NCBI GenBank assembly: GCA_035636195.1
Contig: DASPZP010000047.1
Coordinates: 10,247-74,246 of the forward strand
Reading direction: 5' to 3'
Origin: Anaeromyxobacter_A sp035636195
GTDB lineage: Bacteria; Myxococcota; Myxococcia; Myxococcales; Anaeromyxobacteraceae
DNA: 64,000 bases
The notes beneath the pieces were generated by a model that was not told the origin of the DNA, searched no databases, and was given only the letters and a program-made list of their open reading frames with translations. Positions 49,845 to 58,716 of this stretch are shown piece by piece (the first letter of the stretch is position 1; each line of letters opens with the position of its first letter). Position numbers and translations under genes: made by a program.

Positions 49845-52085
49845 ATGTTCGACCTCCGCCCCCTCGCCATCGCGCTCGTCCTCTCGGTCGCAGCCTCCCC
49901 GCGCCACGCCCGGGCGGCGGACTCCGCGCCCGCGCCCGCGCTCGCCGAGAAGGCGCCAGCGCTCCAGCAGGCGCTCGAGCAGATCCTGGCGCGGACGCCG
50001 CTCCACTCCGCGCGGGCGAGCATCGTGGTCGCCTCCCTCGAGTCGGGCCAGGTGCTGTACGCGCACGACCCCGACACGCTCCTCAACCCCGCCTCCAACG
50101 TGAAGCTCTTCACGACGGCGGCGGTGCTGGCGCGCCTCGGGCCCGAGTACCGCTTCGACACCGAGATCTACACGGACGCCGCGACGGCCAACGGCACGGT
50201 CAAGGCGCTCTACGTGAAGGGCAAGGGCGACCCGACCTTCGTCACCGAGCGGCTGTGGGCGCTCGCGGGCGACATCGCCCATCGCGGCGTGAGGCTCGTC
50301 CGCGGCGATCTCCTCGTCGACGACGGCTTCTTCGACGCGGAGCGCGAGGGGCCCGGCTACGATCAGGAGCGCGGCGATCGCTCCTACCTGGCACCGGTGG
50401 GGGCGCTGTCGCTCAACTTCAACGTGATCGCCATCCACGTCGCGCCGGGCGCGCGCGCCGGCGATCGCGGCCGGGTCGAGGTCGAGCCGCCGAGCGACTA
50501 CGTCGAGGTGGAGAACCGCACCCGCACCGTGCGCGGCAACGGCCGCCGCCGCGTCACCCCCTCCTCGCTGCGGCTCCCGAGCGGACGGCAGCGCATCCTG
50601 GTGGACGCGCGCCTGCCGGTGGGCGGCCGCGACCAGGTCTTCTACCGGAAGATCGACGACCCGCCGGTCTACTTCGGCCACACGCTGAAGCGCCTCCTCG
50701 AGCTGCGCGGGGTGAAGGTGACCGGCCAGGTGAAGCGCGCCTCCGTCCCGCCCTCGGCCCGCCTCCTCCTCGTCGCGCAGTCGGAGGGCCTGGGCGACGT
50801 GGTGCGCAAGCTCGAGAAGTCCTCCAACAACTTCGTCGCCGAGCAGCTGCTCAAGACGCTCGGGGCGGAGAAGAAGGGGCCGCCCGGCACCTGGCCGAAG
50901 GGCATCGAGGCGGTGGAGGACTACCTCGCCGAGGCGGGCATCCCGCGCGGCTCGTACGTGATGAAGAACGGCTCGGGCCTCAACGACACGAACCGCTTCA
51001 GCGCCCGGCAGGCGGTGGCGCTCCTGCGCGACGTCTGGCGGCGCTTCCCCATCATGGCCGACTTCCTGGCCGCGCTGCCGGTGGCGGGGAAGGACGGCAC
51101 GACGCGCTGGCGGATGGAGAGCACCGAGGGTCGCCTGCGCGCGAAGACCGGCACGCTCGAGGGCGTGACGAGCCTCTCCGGCTTCGTCGAGACGTCGGCC
51201 CGGGAGCGGCTCGTCTTCTCCATCCTGGTGAACGACTTCCCGGGCCGGCCGCAGCTCACCGTGCGCGCCGTCGACGCGGTGGGGAGCGCGCTCGCCGCGT
51301 CCGGCGGGCGGCCGGGCGACCTCGGCGCCGCCGTCGCCTCGGCCACGCCGCCCCGCAGCGAGCCGCGCGACGAGGCCTCCGCGGACGTGAAGGCGCACCT
51401 CGCGACCTACTACCGGCTCGGCCGCTCCGGCGACCCGCGCAACCTGCCGTTCCTCCGCACCGCGCTCAAGACCGAGGGGGATCCGGTCCTGCGCATCGCC
51501 GCGGCGGAGGCCATCTACCTCTCCGACCCGGACTCGGAGCTGGCGCGGCGCGTCTTCCTGGACGGGGTGGCCGTCGAGGGCGCGACGAGCTTCGGGCGGC
51601 TGCGCGCGCTCGGCGGCGAGCTCGAGTCGCCGGCGCCGGTGCTGGGATCGCTCGCCGACCTCGCGGCCGAAGGGGTCGACGAGGCGCTGTCGCGCCTGGT
51701 GGAGCTCACGCCGGCGGCGGTTTCGGACCCGGCGCTGGGTGACCGGATGAGCGAGCTGTGGGAGGACGTGAGCCGCAACGCGCCGGACGAGGTGCTGCGC
51801 GCGCTCGCTGCGGCGCCGGCCCTCGCCGCCGACGCGGCCGTGGGCGCCATCGCGCGCGGCGTCGCGCGCTCCAAGGAGCCCGACCACCCGCTCGCGGAGA
51901 CGGTGCGCCAGGCGGCGAAGGCGGACGGGGTCGAGCTCGCCGCCTACGCGCGCCGACTCGGGCCGAAGCTCGAGGAGCAGCTGGCCGCGGCCCGGGCCGT
52001 CCTGCAGGCCGCACCCGCCACCATCGGCCCGCCCGCCCGGACGGGCGAGCGGCCGGAGCCGCAGGTCGTCAACAAGGACGGCTGA
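49845..52085 (+). CDS. dacB: D-alanyl-D-alanine carboxypeptidase/endopeptidase (PBP4, S13) with C-terminal extension
   Basis: A 746-residue exported penicillin-binding protein of the DacB class. After a signal peptide (about 1-24) the S13 motifs are SxxK as NPASNVKLFTT (about 84), SxN as SSNNFVAEQL (about 327) and KTG as RAKTGTLEGVTSLSG (about 437). The catalytic domain ends near 485. Residues about 505-746 are a helical, HEAT-like extension (LPFLRTALKTEGDPVLRIAAAEAIYLSD...) not typical of PBP4. It trims or cleaves peptidoglycan peptides. ATG 49845 follows an open frame without a strong ribosome site. Confidence 0.93.
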   Translation: MFDLRPLAIALVLSVAASPRHARAADSAPAPALAEKAPALQQALEQILARTPLHSARASIVVASLESGQVLYAHDPDTLLNPASNVKLFTTAAVLARLGPEYRFDTEIYTDAATANGTVKALYVKGKGDPTFVTERLWALAGDIAHRGVRLVRGDLLVDDGFFDAEREGPGYDQERGDRSYLAPVGALSLNFNVIAIHVAPGARAGDRGRVEVEPPSDYVEVENRTRTVRGNGRRRVTPSSLRLPSGRQRILVDARLPVGGRDQVFYRKIDDPPVYFGHTLKRLLELRGVKVTGQVKRASVPPSARLLLVAQSEGLGDVVRKLEKSSNNFVAEQLLKTLGAEKKGPPGTWPKGIEAVEDYLAEAGIPRGSYVMKNGSGLNDTNRFSARQAVALLRDVWRRFPIMADFLAALPVAGKDGTTRWRMESTEGRLRAKTGTLEGVTSLSGFVETSARERLVFSILVNDFPGRPQLTVRAVDAVGSALAASGGRPGDLGAAVASATPPRSEPRDEASADVKAHLATYYRLGRSGDPRNLPFLRTALKTEGDPVLRIAAAEAIYLSDPDSELARRVFLDGVAVEGATSFGRLRALGGELESPAPVLGSLADLAAEGVDEALSRLVELTPAAVSDPALGDRMSELWEDVSRNAPDEVLRALAAAPALAADAAVGAIARGVARSKEPDHPLAETVRQAAKADGVELAAYARRLGPKLEEQLAAARAVLQAAPATIGPPARTGERPEPQVVNKDG

Positions 52086-52115
52086 TCCGTGGAGCGCCGC
52101 GCCGGCGGCTGAGCC

Positions 52116-52808
52116 TCACAAGGCCAGGAGCCCGCGCACCCCGTCGCGCTCCATCTCGCTCCCCTCGCCCTCCCTCACGATCTCGCCGCGCTGCATCACG
52201 AGATACCGGTCGGCCAGCGTACGCGCGAAGTCGTAGTACTGCTCGACCAGCACGATGGCCATGCTGCCCTCCGCCGCCAGCGCGGCGATGGTGCGCTCGA
52301 TGTCCTTGATGATGGAGGGCTGGATGCCCTCCGTCGGCTCGTCGAGGATGAGGAGCGAAGGCCCCATCGCCAGGGCCCGGCCGATGGCGAGCTGCTGCTG
52401 CTGCCCTCCGGAGAGATCGCCGCCGCGCCGGCCGAGCATGGACGCGAGCACCGGGAAGAGCTCGAAGATGCGAGCCGGGACGGCCGTGCCGCGCGGCCGC
52501 GAGGCCAGTCCCATCATGAGGTTCTCCTGCACCGTCAGGCGAGGGAAGATCTCCCGGCCCTGGGGGACGTAGGCGATGCCCGCACGCACGCGCCGGTGCG
52601 AGGGAGCGCGGGTGAGGTCCTCGCCGCCGAACGCGACGCGCCCCGAGGTCACCGGGACGAGGCCCATGATCGCCTTCAGCAAGGTGGTCTTCCCGACGCC
52701 GTTGCGGCCCAGGATGGCGGTGACCTTGCCCGGCGCGGCCTCGAACGACACGCCGCGCAGGATGTGGCTGCCGCCGTAGAACTGGTGGACCGCCTCGACC
52801 TTCAGCAT
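52116..52808 (-). CDS. urtE: UrtE, urea ABC transporter ATPase
   Basis: A 230-residue branched-chain-type ATPase of the urea importer. Walker A is GRNGVGKTT near residue 35, the signature DLSGGQQQQLAIGRAL near 133, Walker B LLILDEPTEGIQPSII and switch LVEQYY. The TEGIQPSII segment is typical of UrtE. ATG 52808 has GGAG eight bases upstream; GTG 52817 is an alternative. Last gene of the urt operon, 28 bases after urtD and convergent with dacB. Confidence 0.92.
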   Translation of the reverse strand: MLKVEAVHQFYGGSHILRGVSFEAAPGKVTAILGRNGVGKTTLLKAIMGLVPVTSGRVAFGGEDLTRAPSHRRVRAGIAYVPQGREIFPRLTVQENLMMGLASRPRGTAVPARIFELFPVLASMLGRRGGDLSGGQQQQLAIGRALAMGPSLLILDEPTEGIQPSIIKDIERTIAALAAEGSMAIVLVEQYYDFARTLADRYLVMQRGEIVREGEGSEMERDGVRGLLAL

Positions 52809-52836
52809 GCGCGCCACTCCACGAGACAGGGACGGG

Positions 52837-53667
52837 TCAGCGCCCCAGGTAGACCTCGATCACCCGAGGATCGTTCTGGACCGCGTCGAGCTTGCCTTCG
52901 GCCAGCACGGAGCCCTCGTGCAGCACCGTCACCGTCCCGCCCAGCTGGGCGACGAAGTCCATGTCGTGCTCGACCACCATCAGGGAATGCTTGCCGGCCA
53001 GCGAGTGGATGAGCTCCGCCGTCCGCTCCGTCTCCTCGTCGGTCATGCCCGCCACCGGCTCGTCGAGCAGGAGGAGCTTCGGCTCCTGCATGAGCAGCAT
53101 GCCGATCTCCAGCCACTGCTTCTGCCCGTGCGACAGGAGCCCGGCCGGGCGTCCGGCGTGTTCGGAGAGGCGGATCTGGCGCAGCGTGTCGGAGATGCGG
53201 TCCCGCGCAGCGTCGTCGAGCGCGGTGAAGAGCGTCTTGCGGACCCGCTTGTCGGCCCGGAGCGCCAGCTCGAGGTTCTCGAAGACCGTGTGCCGCTCGA
53301 AGACGGTCGGCTTCTGGAACTTGCGCCCGATGCCGGCGTTGGCGATCTCGGGCTCGCTCAGGCGCGTCAGGTCGACCGTCTGGCCGAAGAAGGCGGTGCC
53401 GGAGTCGGGGCGCGTCTTCCCGGTGATGACGTCCATCATGGTGGTCTTGCCCGCGCCGTTGGGGCCGATCACGCAGCGCAGCTCGCCGACGTCGATGTAG
53501 AGCGTCAGCCGATCGAGCGCGCGAAAGCCGTCGAAGGAGACGGTGATGTCCTCGAGGTAGAGGATCACCCGGTGCGACGCGTCGAGCTCGCCCGGGCGGA
53601 CCAGGTTGACGGCGCCGCGCGGCTCGTGAGCGGGAGTGAGCTCGGGGGAGCGCTGCATGGCGGTCAC
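52837..53667 (-). CDS. urtD: UrtD, urea ABC transporter ATPase
   Basis: A 276-residue ATPase, second nucleotide-binding subunit of the urea importer. Walker A is GPNGAGKTT near residue 58, GRKFQKPTVFERHTVFENLELAL, signature LSHGQKQWLEIGMLL, Walker B LLLLDEPVAGMTDEE and switch VEHDMDF. The SHGQKQWLEIG signature is diagnostic of UrtD. GTG 53667 overlaps the urtC stop by four bases; ATG 53658 is an alternative. It lies between urtC and urtE in operon order. Confidence 0.92.
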   Translation of the reverse strand: MTAMQRSPELTPAHEPRGAVNLVRPGELDASHRVILYLEDITVSFDGFRALDRLTLYIDVGELRCVIGPNGAGKTTMMDVITGKTRPDSGTAFFGQTVDLTRLSEPEIANAGIGRKFQKPTVFERHTVFENLELALRADKRVRKTLFTALDDAARDRISDTLRQIRLSEHAGRPAGLLSHGQKQWLEIGMLLMQEPKLLLLDEPVAGMTDEETERTAELIHSLAGKHSLMVVEHDMDFVAQLGGTVTVLHEGSVLAEGKLDAVQNDPRVIEVYLGR

Positions 53668-54785
53668 GCGGAGGCCCGCCGGCGCAGCAGGCGGCGCCAG
53701 AGCCCCACCACGCCCTCCGGCAGGAAGAGCGTGACGACGATGAAGAGGAGCCCGAGGAAGAAGAGCCAGAACTCCGGGAACGCCCGCGTGAACCAGCTCT
53801 TGGCCAGGTTCACCAGCACCGCGCCGAGCACCGCGCCGACGAGCGTGCCCCGCCCGCCCACGGCCACCCAGATCGCGATCTCGATCGAGTTGGCAGGAGA
53901 CATCTCGGACGGGTTGATGATGCCGACCTGCGGCACGTAGAGGGCGCCCGCCACCGCGCACAGCACGGCCGAGAGGGTCCACACGAAGAGCTTGTAGGGG
54001 AGCGGCTCGTAGCCGAGGAACATGGCCCTCGACTCGGCGTCGCGGATGGCCGCCAGCACGCGGCCGAAGCGGGAGGTGACGATGGCGCGCCCGGCGAGGA
54101 GCGTCGCGGCGAGCGCGGCGGCCGTCAGCATGAAGAGCGTCACCCGCGTCACGGGCGAGGTGATGGAGAACCCCAGGATACGCTGGAAGTCGGTGAACCC
54201 GTTGTTGCCGCCGAAGCCGGTCTCGTTGCGGAAGAAGAGCAGCATGGCCGCGAACGTCAGCGCCTGGGTGATGATGGAGAAGTAGACGCCCTTGATGCGG
54301 GAGCGGAAGGCGAAGACGCCGAAGACGAGCGCGATCGCGGCCGGCACGAGCAGCACCAGCGCGAGCGCCCACGGCAGGTGGTCGGAGCCGCGCCAGTACC
54401 AGGGCAGCGCCTTCCAGTCGAGGAACACCATGAAGTCGGGCAGGTCGGACTGGTAGACGCCGCCGCGCCCGATGGAGCGCATGAGGTACATGCCGAAGGC
54501 GTAGCCGCCGAGCGCGAAGAAGAGGCCGTGGCCGAGCGAGAGGATGCCGCCGTAACCCCAGACGAGATCCAGCGCCACCGCCACGATGGCGTAGCACATG
54601 ACCTTGCCGCCGACGGTGATCACGTAGTCGGAGACGTGCAAGGCGCTGCCACGCGGCGTGAACAGGTGCAGCCCTGGCATGACGACCCACGCGACGAGGC
54701 CGAAGGCGGCCAGCGCGATCCAGGCCGGCCGGGGCACGATGGCCAGGAGACGGGAGCCGGGTGGCGGGCGCGTCGTGTCGTCCAT
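53664..54785 (-). CDS. urtC: UrtC, urea ABC transporter permease
   Basis: A 373-residue LivM-type permease with about ten membrane helices. It begins with a charged tail, then WIALAAFGLVAWVVMPGL, a helix pair with LDLVWGYGGILSLGHGLFFALGGYAFGMYLMR, the FFRNETGFGGNNGFTDF loop seen in UrtC, and the cytoplasmic EAA-like loop FGRVLAAIRDAESRAMFLGYEP. ATG 54785 lies one base after the urtB stop (TGAGATG), so the subunits are translated together. Confidence 0.93.
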   Translation of the reverse strand: MDDTTRPPPGSRLLAIVPRPAWIALAAFGLVAWVVMPGLHLFTPRGSALHVSDYVITVGGKVMCYAIVAVALDLVWGYGGILSLGHGLFFALGGYAFGMYLMRSIGRGGVYQSDLPDFMVFLDWKALPWYWRGSDHLPWALALVLLVPAAIALVFGVFAFRSRIKGVYFSIITQALTFAAMLLFFRNETGFGGNNGFTDFQRILGFSITSPVTRVTLFMLTAAALAATLLAGRAIVTSRFGRVLAAIRDAESRAMFLGYEPLPYKLFVWTLSAVLCAVAGALYVPQVGIINPSEMSPANSIEIAIWVAVGGRGTLVGAVLGAVLVNLAKSWFTRAFPEFWLFFLGLLFIVVTLFLPEGVVGLWRRLLRRRASA

Positions 54786-54786
54786 C

Positions 54787-56373
54787 TCAGTCTTCGACGA
54801 AGCGGCCCTTGAGCGCGAACAGGCCCTGCGGGCGCTTCTGGATGAAGACGATGATGAAGGCGAGCACCAGGATCTTGGCGATGACGGCGCCGGCCCACCC
54901 TTCGAGGAACTTGGCGAGCACCCCCAGCCCGAGCGCCGCGGCGACGGCTCCGGCCAGCTGGCCCACGCCGCCCAGCACCACCACCATGAAGGAGTCCACG
55001 ATGTAGGCCTGGCCCATGTCGGGGCCGACGTTGGCGATCTGGGAGAGCGCGACGCCACCCAGGCCGGCGATGCCCGCGCCGACAGCGAAGGCGACGGTGT
55101 CGAGCCGGCCGGTGGGCACGCCCACGCAGCCGGCCATGGCGCGGTTCTGGGTGACGGCGCGCACGTGCATGCCGAGCCGGGTGCGGTACAGGAGCAGCCA
55201 CACCAGCGCCAGCACCCCCAGCGCGAAGGCGATGATGACGATGCGGTTCCAGGGCACCATCGCGTTCGCCATGAGCTCGACCCCACCCGACATCCAGGAC
55301 GGGTTCGCGACGCCGACGTTCTGGGCGCCGAAGGCGACCCGCGCCGCCTGGATGAGGACGAGGCTCGCCCCCCACGTCGCGAGCAGGGTCTCCAGCGGCC
55401 GGCCGTAGAGATGGCGGATGACGGTCCGCTCGATGACGGCGCCCACGGCCGCGGCGGCGACGAAGGCGACCGGGATGGCCGCGGCGAGGTACCAGTCGAC
55501 GGCGCGGGGGAAGAACCGGAGGAAGAGGCCCTGCATGCCGTACGAGGCGTAGGCCCCGATCATCAGCAGCTCGCCGTGCGCCATGTTGATGACGCCCATG
55601 ACACCGTAGGTGATGGCCAGCCCGAGCGCCACCAGGAGCAGGATGCTGCCCAGCGACAGGCCCGAGAAGACGCGCCCGGCCAGCTCGCCCAGGTACGTCC
55701 GCAGCTCGACGCTCTGGAGGGAGGCCTTGGCCTGCGAGCGCACGCCTGCGTCGGGCTCGGCCTTCGGATCCAGGAGCGCGGCCAGGAGCGCTTTCACGGC
55801 GGGGTTGCCGCTCGCGCCGAGCGCCTTCACCGCGGCGAGGCGGGCGGCCGGATCGGGGTTCCTGAGGTTGGCCTGGGCGTACGCCAGCGCCAGGAGCGTC
55901 TTGATCTGCGAGTCCGTCTCCTTCTCCAGCGCCCGCGCGAGCAGCGGCGCCATGTCGAGCTTCGCGCCGGAGGCCAGCTCCTGTGCGGCGGCGAGCCTCA
56001 CCCCGCGCTCCCGGTCGAAGAGCCTGAGGGCGGCGATGGCGGCGCCGAGCTGACGCCGCACGCGGTTGTTGACGGTGATGCCCTCGCGGTCCTCGGGCGG
56101 CGGCTTCAGCTCCTGGCCCGTCACGGCGTCGAGCACCCGCTCGCCGTCCACCACCACCACCTTGCCGCCGGCGCTCTGCAGCGCGTCCTCCGAGAGCGCC
56201 CGGAGGACGCGCAGCGCGGCGGGGTCGGCCGACTCCGCGAGCTGCCGGATGGCGGCGAGCTTCTGCTCGGAGTCCTCGGCCGCCAGCCCGTTCACGGCGA
56301 CCGGATCGAGGGACGCCAGCGCCGAAGCAGGCCAGCAGACCAGGGCGAACAGGAGGTGGAGCGGGCGGCGCAT
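54787..56373 (-). CDS. urtB: UrtB, urea ABC transporter permease
   Basis: A 528-residue LivH-type permease. It has a signal peptide, a soluble helical domain of about 210 residues (HEAT-like repeats, for example VRLAAAQELASGAKLDMAPLL) and then about eight membrane helices with ALGLAITYGVMGVINMAHGELLMIGAY and GMHVRAVTQNRAMAGCVGV. The large periplasmic N-terminal domain is a known feature of UrtB. It lies 53 bases after urtA. Confidence 0.93.
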   Translation of the reverse strand: MRRPLHLLFALVCWPASALASLDPVAVNGLAAEDSEQKLAAIRQLAESADPAALRVLRALSEDALQSAGGKVVVVDGERVLDAVTGQELKPPPEDREGITVNNRVRRQLGAAIAALRLFDRERGVRLAAAQELASGAKLDMAPLLARALEKETDSQIKTLLALAYAQANLRNPDPAARLAAVKALGASGNPAVKALLAALLDPKAEPDAGVRSQAKASLQSVELRTYLGELAGRVFSGLSLGSILLLVALGLAITYGVMGVINMAHGELLMIGAYASYGMQGLFLRFFPRAVDWYLAAAIPVAFVAAAAVGAVIERTVIRHLYGRPLETLLATWGASLVLIQAARVAFGAQNVGVANPSWMSGGVELMANAMVPWNRIVIIAFALGVLALVWLLLYRTRLGMHVRAVTQNRAMAGCVGVPTGRLDTVAFAVGAGIAGLGGVALSQIANVGPDMGQAYIVDSFMVVVLGGVGQLAGAVAAALGLGVLAKFLEGWAGAVIAKILVLAFIIVFIQKRPQGLFALKGRFVED

Positions 56374-56426
56374 GTTCCTCCGGGTGAGCGGACCGCGCCT
56401 CGGTGCCGGCTCGCGGGAACGCGCGA

Positions 56427-57674
56427 TCAGAAGTTCTGCTTGCTCTCGTTCCCCGGGACGAACGGGCTCCAGGGCTGAGCGCGGACGGGCGCCTTGGTCT
56501 TCCAGACCACGTTGAACTGCCCGTCGGGCCGGACCTCCCCGATGAACACGGGCTTGTGGAGGTGGTGGTTGGTCTTGTCCATCTCCAGGACGAAGCCCGA
56601 CGGCGCCTTGAAGGTCTGGCCGCCCGCCGCGGCGATGACCTTGTCCGCGTCCGTGCTCTTAGCCTTCTCGACCGCCTGCTTCCACATGTGGATCCCGACG
56701 TAGGTGGCCTCCATCGGATCGTTCGTCACGACCTTGTCGGCGTTGGCGAGGTGGTTCGCCTTGGCGTACGCCCGGTACTTCTTGATGAAGGCGTCGTTGG
56801 CGGGGTTCTTGAGCGACATGAAGTAGTTCCAGGCCGCGAGGTGGCCGGCCAGCGGCTTCGCGTCGATGCCGCGCAGCTCCTCCTCGCCGACGGAGAACGC
56901 GACCACCGGCACGTCGGTCGCCTTCAGGCCGGCGTTGCCGAGCTCCTTGTAGAAGGGCACGTTCGAGTCGCCGTTGATGGTGGAGATGACCGCCGTCTTG
57001 CCACCCAGCGCGAACTTCTTGATGTTCGCGACGATGGTCTGGTAGTCGCCGTGGCCGAACGGCGTGTAGACCTCCTCGATGTCCGCCTCCGCCACGCCCT
57101 TGGACTTGAGGAACGCGCGCAGGATCTTGTTCGTGGTGCGCGGGTAGACGTAGTCGGTGCCGAGCAGGAAGAAGCGCTTGGCGCCGCCGCCCTCCTCGCT
57201 CATGAGGTATTCGACGGCCGGGATCGCCTGCTGGTTGGGCGCCGCGCCCGTGTAGAAGACGTTCTTCTCCAGCTCCTCGCCCTCGTACTGGACCGGATAG
57301 AAGAGGACGCCGTTCAGCTCCTTGAAGACCGGCAGCACCGACTTGCGGGACACCGACGTCCAGCAGCCGAAGACGACCGCCACCTTGTCCTGCGTGATGA
57401 GCTGGCGCGCCTTCTCCGCGAAGAGAGGCCAGTTCGAGGCGGGATCGACGACCACGGGCACGAGCTTCTTCCCCATCACGCCGCCCGAGGCGTTGATCTC
57501 CGCGATCGTCATCAGCGCGACGTCCTTGAGGGCCGTCTCGGAGATCGCCATCGTCCCTGAGAGTGAGTGGAGGACGCCGACCTTGATGGTCTCCTCGGCG
57601 GGGGCGGGGAGCGGCGAGACGAGGACGGCGAGGGCCACGACCGGCCACAGCAGACTCGGGATTCTTTCGCGCAT
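56427..57674 (-). CDS. urtA: UrtA, urea-binding protein
   Basis: A 415-residue periplasmic binding protein with a signal peptide (SLLWPVVALAVLVSPLPAPA) and the type I periplasmic fold: VGVLHSLSGTMAISETALKD, GCWTSVSRKSVLPVF, LFYPVQYEGEE, NVFYTGAAPNQQ, LLGTDYVYPRTTN, NGDSNVPFYKELGNAG and NDPMEATYVGIHMWKQAVEKA. These are diagnostic of UrtA. ATG 57674 has GGAAGGGG upstream. It heads urtABCDE behind a sigma-54 promoter, fitting nitrogen control. No urease genes are in the window. Confidence 0.95.
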   Translation of the reverse strand: MRERIPSLLWPVVALAVLVSPLPAPAEETIKVGVLHSLSGTMAISETALKDVALMTIAEINASGGVMGKKLVPVVVDPASNWPLFAEKARQLITQDKVAVVFGCWTSVSRKSVLPVFKELNGVLFYPVQYEGEELEKNVFYTGAAPNQQAIPAVEYLMSEEGGGAKRFFLLGTDYVYPRTTNKILRAFLKSKGVAEADIEEVYTPFGHGDYQTIVANIKKFALGGKTAVISTINGDSNVPFYKELGNAGLKATDVPVVAFSVGEEELRGIDAKPLAGHLAAWNYFMSLKNPANDAFIKKYRAYAKANHLANADKVVTNDPMEATYVGIHMWKQAVEKAKSTDADKVIAAAGGQTFKAPSGFVLEMDKTNHHLHKPVFIGEVRPDGQFNVVWKTKAPVRAQPWSPFVPGNESKQNF

Positions 57675-57727
57675 GACAGCCCCTTCCGAAGTGTGTGGTG
57701 AGACGTGCGAAGGCCGCCCACACTCAA

Positions 57728-57742
57728 GCGAGAAGCGTGCCA
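57728..57742 (-). promoter_or_regulatory. Sigma-54 promoter of urtABCDE
   Basis: On the minus strand TGGCACGCTTCTCGC matches the TGGCACG-N4-TTGC consensus at ten of eleven specified positions, with the invariant GG and GC 12 bases apart (first base to first base). Transcription would begin about 12 bases downstream, giving a leader of about 40 bases to ATG 57674. NtrC-type enhancer sites were not searched. Confidence 0.65.
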
Positions 57743-58004
57743 CGACAGGCGTTAAGCCGCCCGATCGTGCGCGCTGCTGCTTTCCGAGGCACGGGGGACG
57801 GCGACGGTCCGCCGCTCCGCCTCACGTGCTCCGCGATGCGGCAGCCGCTGCCCGCCGACCGGGCACCGCTCACGCCGCCGGTGACGGAACGAGGCCGCTG
57901 CCAGGCCTCGATCCCGCCCGGGCGGCTGTCAGGGTCGGCTGTTACCTTCCGCGCGTCTCGCCGAAGCAGAGAACCGGGCGAACACACACGAAAGGAGCAT
58001 CGCC
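57743..58004. other. Divergent gap between urtA and ssb
   Basis: Besides the sigma-54 promoter just to the left, no gene or RNA is seen. The ssb promoter should be here, but no convincing -35/-10 pair was found. AAGGAG at about 57990 is the ssb ribosome site. Confidence 0.4.
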
Positions 58005-58475
58005 ATGGTCAACAAGGTCATCCTCATCGGGAACCTGGGGAAGGATCCCGAGGTCCGCTACACGGCGGGCGGGCAAGCCGTCGCCAGCCTCCGCATCGCC
58101 ACCTCCCGCAGCTGGACCGACAAGACGTCGGGGCAGCGCAAGGAGGAGACGGAGTGGCACGACGTCGAGGTGTGGGGGAAGCAGGCGGAGCAGTGCGGCG
58201 AGTACCTGTCGAAGGGCCGCCAGGTCTACTGCGAGGGCCGGCTCAAGACGGACAAGTGGCAGGACAAGCAGAGCGGCCAGGATCGCTACAAGGTGAAGGT
58301 GGTCGCCGAGAGCGTGCGCTTCCTCGGCGGCGGCGCCGGCGGCGGGCAGCGTCCGCGGCCGTCGAGCGACGAGGCCGGTGCGCCCAGCGGTCCTCCGCCC
58401 GGCTTCGAGGAGCCCGTCGACAACGGTCACCACGGCGGTGGTGGCAGCGGCGGCGGCGAGGACATCCCGTTCTGA
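58005..58475 (+). CDS. ssb: Single-stranded DNA-binding protein
   Basis: A 156-residue SSB that coats single-stranded DNA in replication and repair. The OB fold is clear: VNKVILIGNLGKDPEVRYT, GQAVASLRIATSRSW, ETEWHDVEVWGKQAE, GRQVYCEGRLKTDKWQ and VVAESVRFLGG. A Gly/Pro-rich tail ends in GGEDIPF, the conserved acidic tip (DIPF) that recruits other proteins. AAGGAG precedes ATG 58005. A strong terminator follows, so it is a single-gene unit. Confidence 0.97.
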   Translation: MVNKVILIGNLGKDPEVRYTAGGQAVASLRIATSRSWTDKTSGQRKEETEWHDVEVWGKQAEQCGEYLSKGRQVYCEGRLKTDKWQDKQSGQDRYKVKVVAESVRFLGGGAGGGQRPRPSSDEAGAPSGPPPGFEEPVDNGHHGGGGSGGGEDIPF

Positions 58476-58508
58476 TTCGAACCCCGCGCCTGCGCGTCGA
58501 CCTGACGG

Positions 58509-58542
58509 CGGAGACCTCCGGGCCTCCGCCGTTTTTTTTCCT
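58509..58542 (+). terminator. Rho-independent terminator of ssb
   Basis: A perfect 8-bp stem CGGCGGAG/CTCCGCCG (58509-58516 with 58527-58534), a 10-base loop and eight T residues (58535-58542). It starts 33 bases after the ssb stop and is the clearest terminator in the window. Confidence 0.92.
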
Positions 58543-58716
58543 GAGCGGCCAGCGTTCGGCGCACGACGAGCCGACCAGCGCGCTCGCGCTCGCGCCGGAG
58601 CACGCCAGGCGCGGTCGTGCGTCCGCCTCGCACATCCACGCCCAGCCGCCACTCGCGCGCGACCTCGCGCGACGTGATGGCGAACCCGGGCGTGTTACGC
58701 TCGGCGCACGTCCCGC

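Noticed and set aside
54787..57674. Branched-chain amino acid (Liv) transporter instead of urea
   Set aside because: UrtA motifs, the large UrtB N-terminal domain and the UrtD signature SHGQKQWLEIG favour the urea system.
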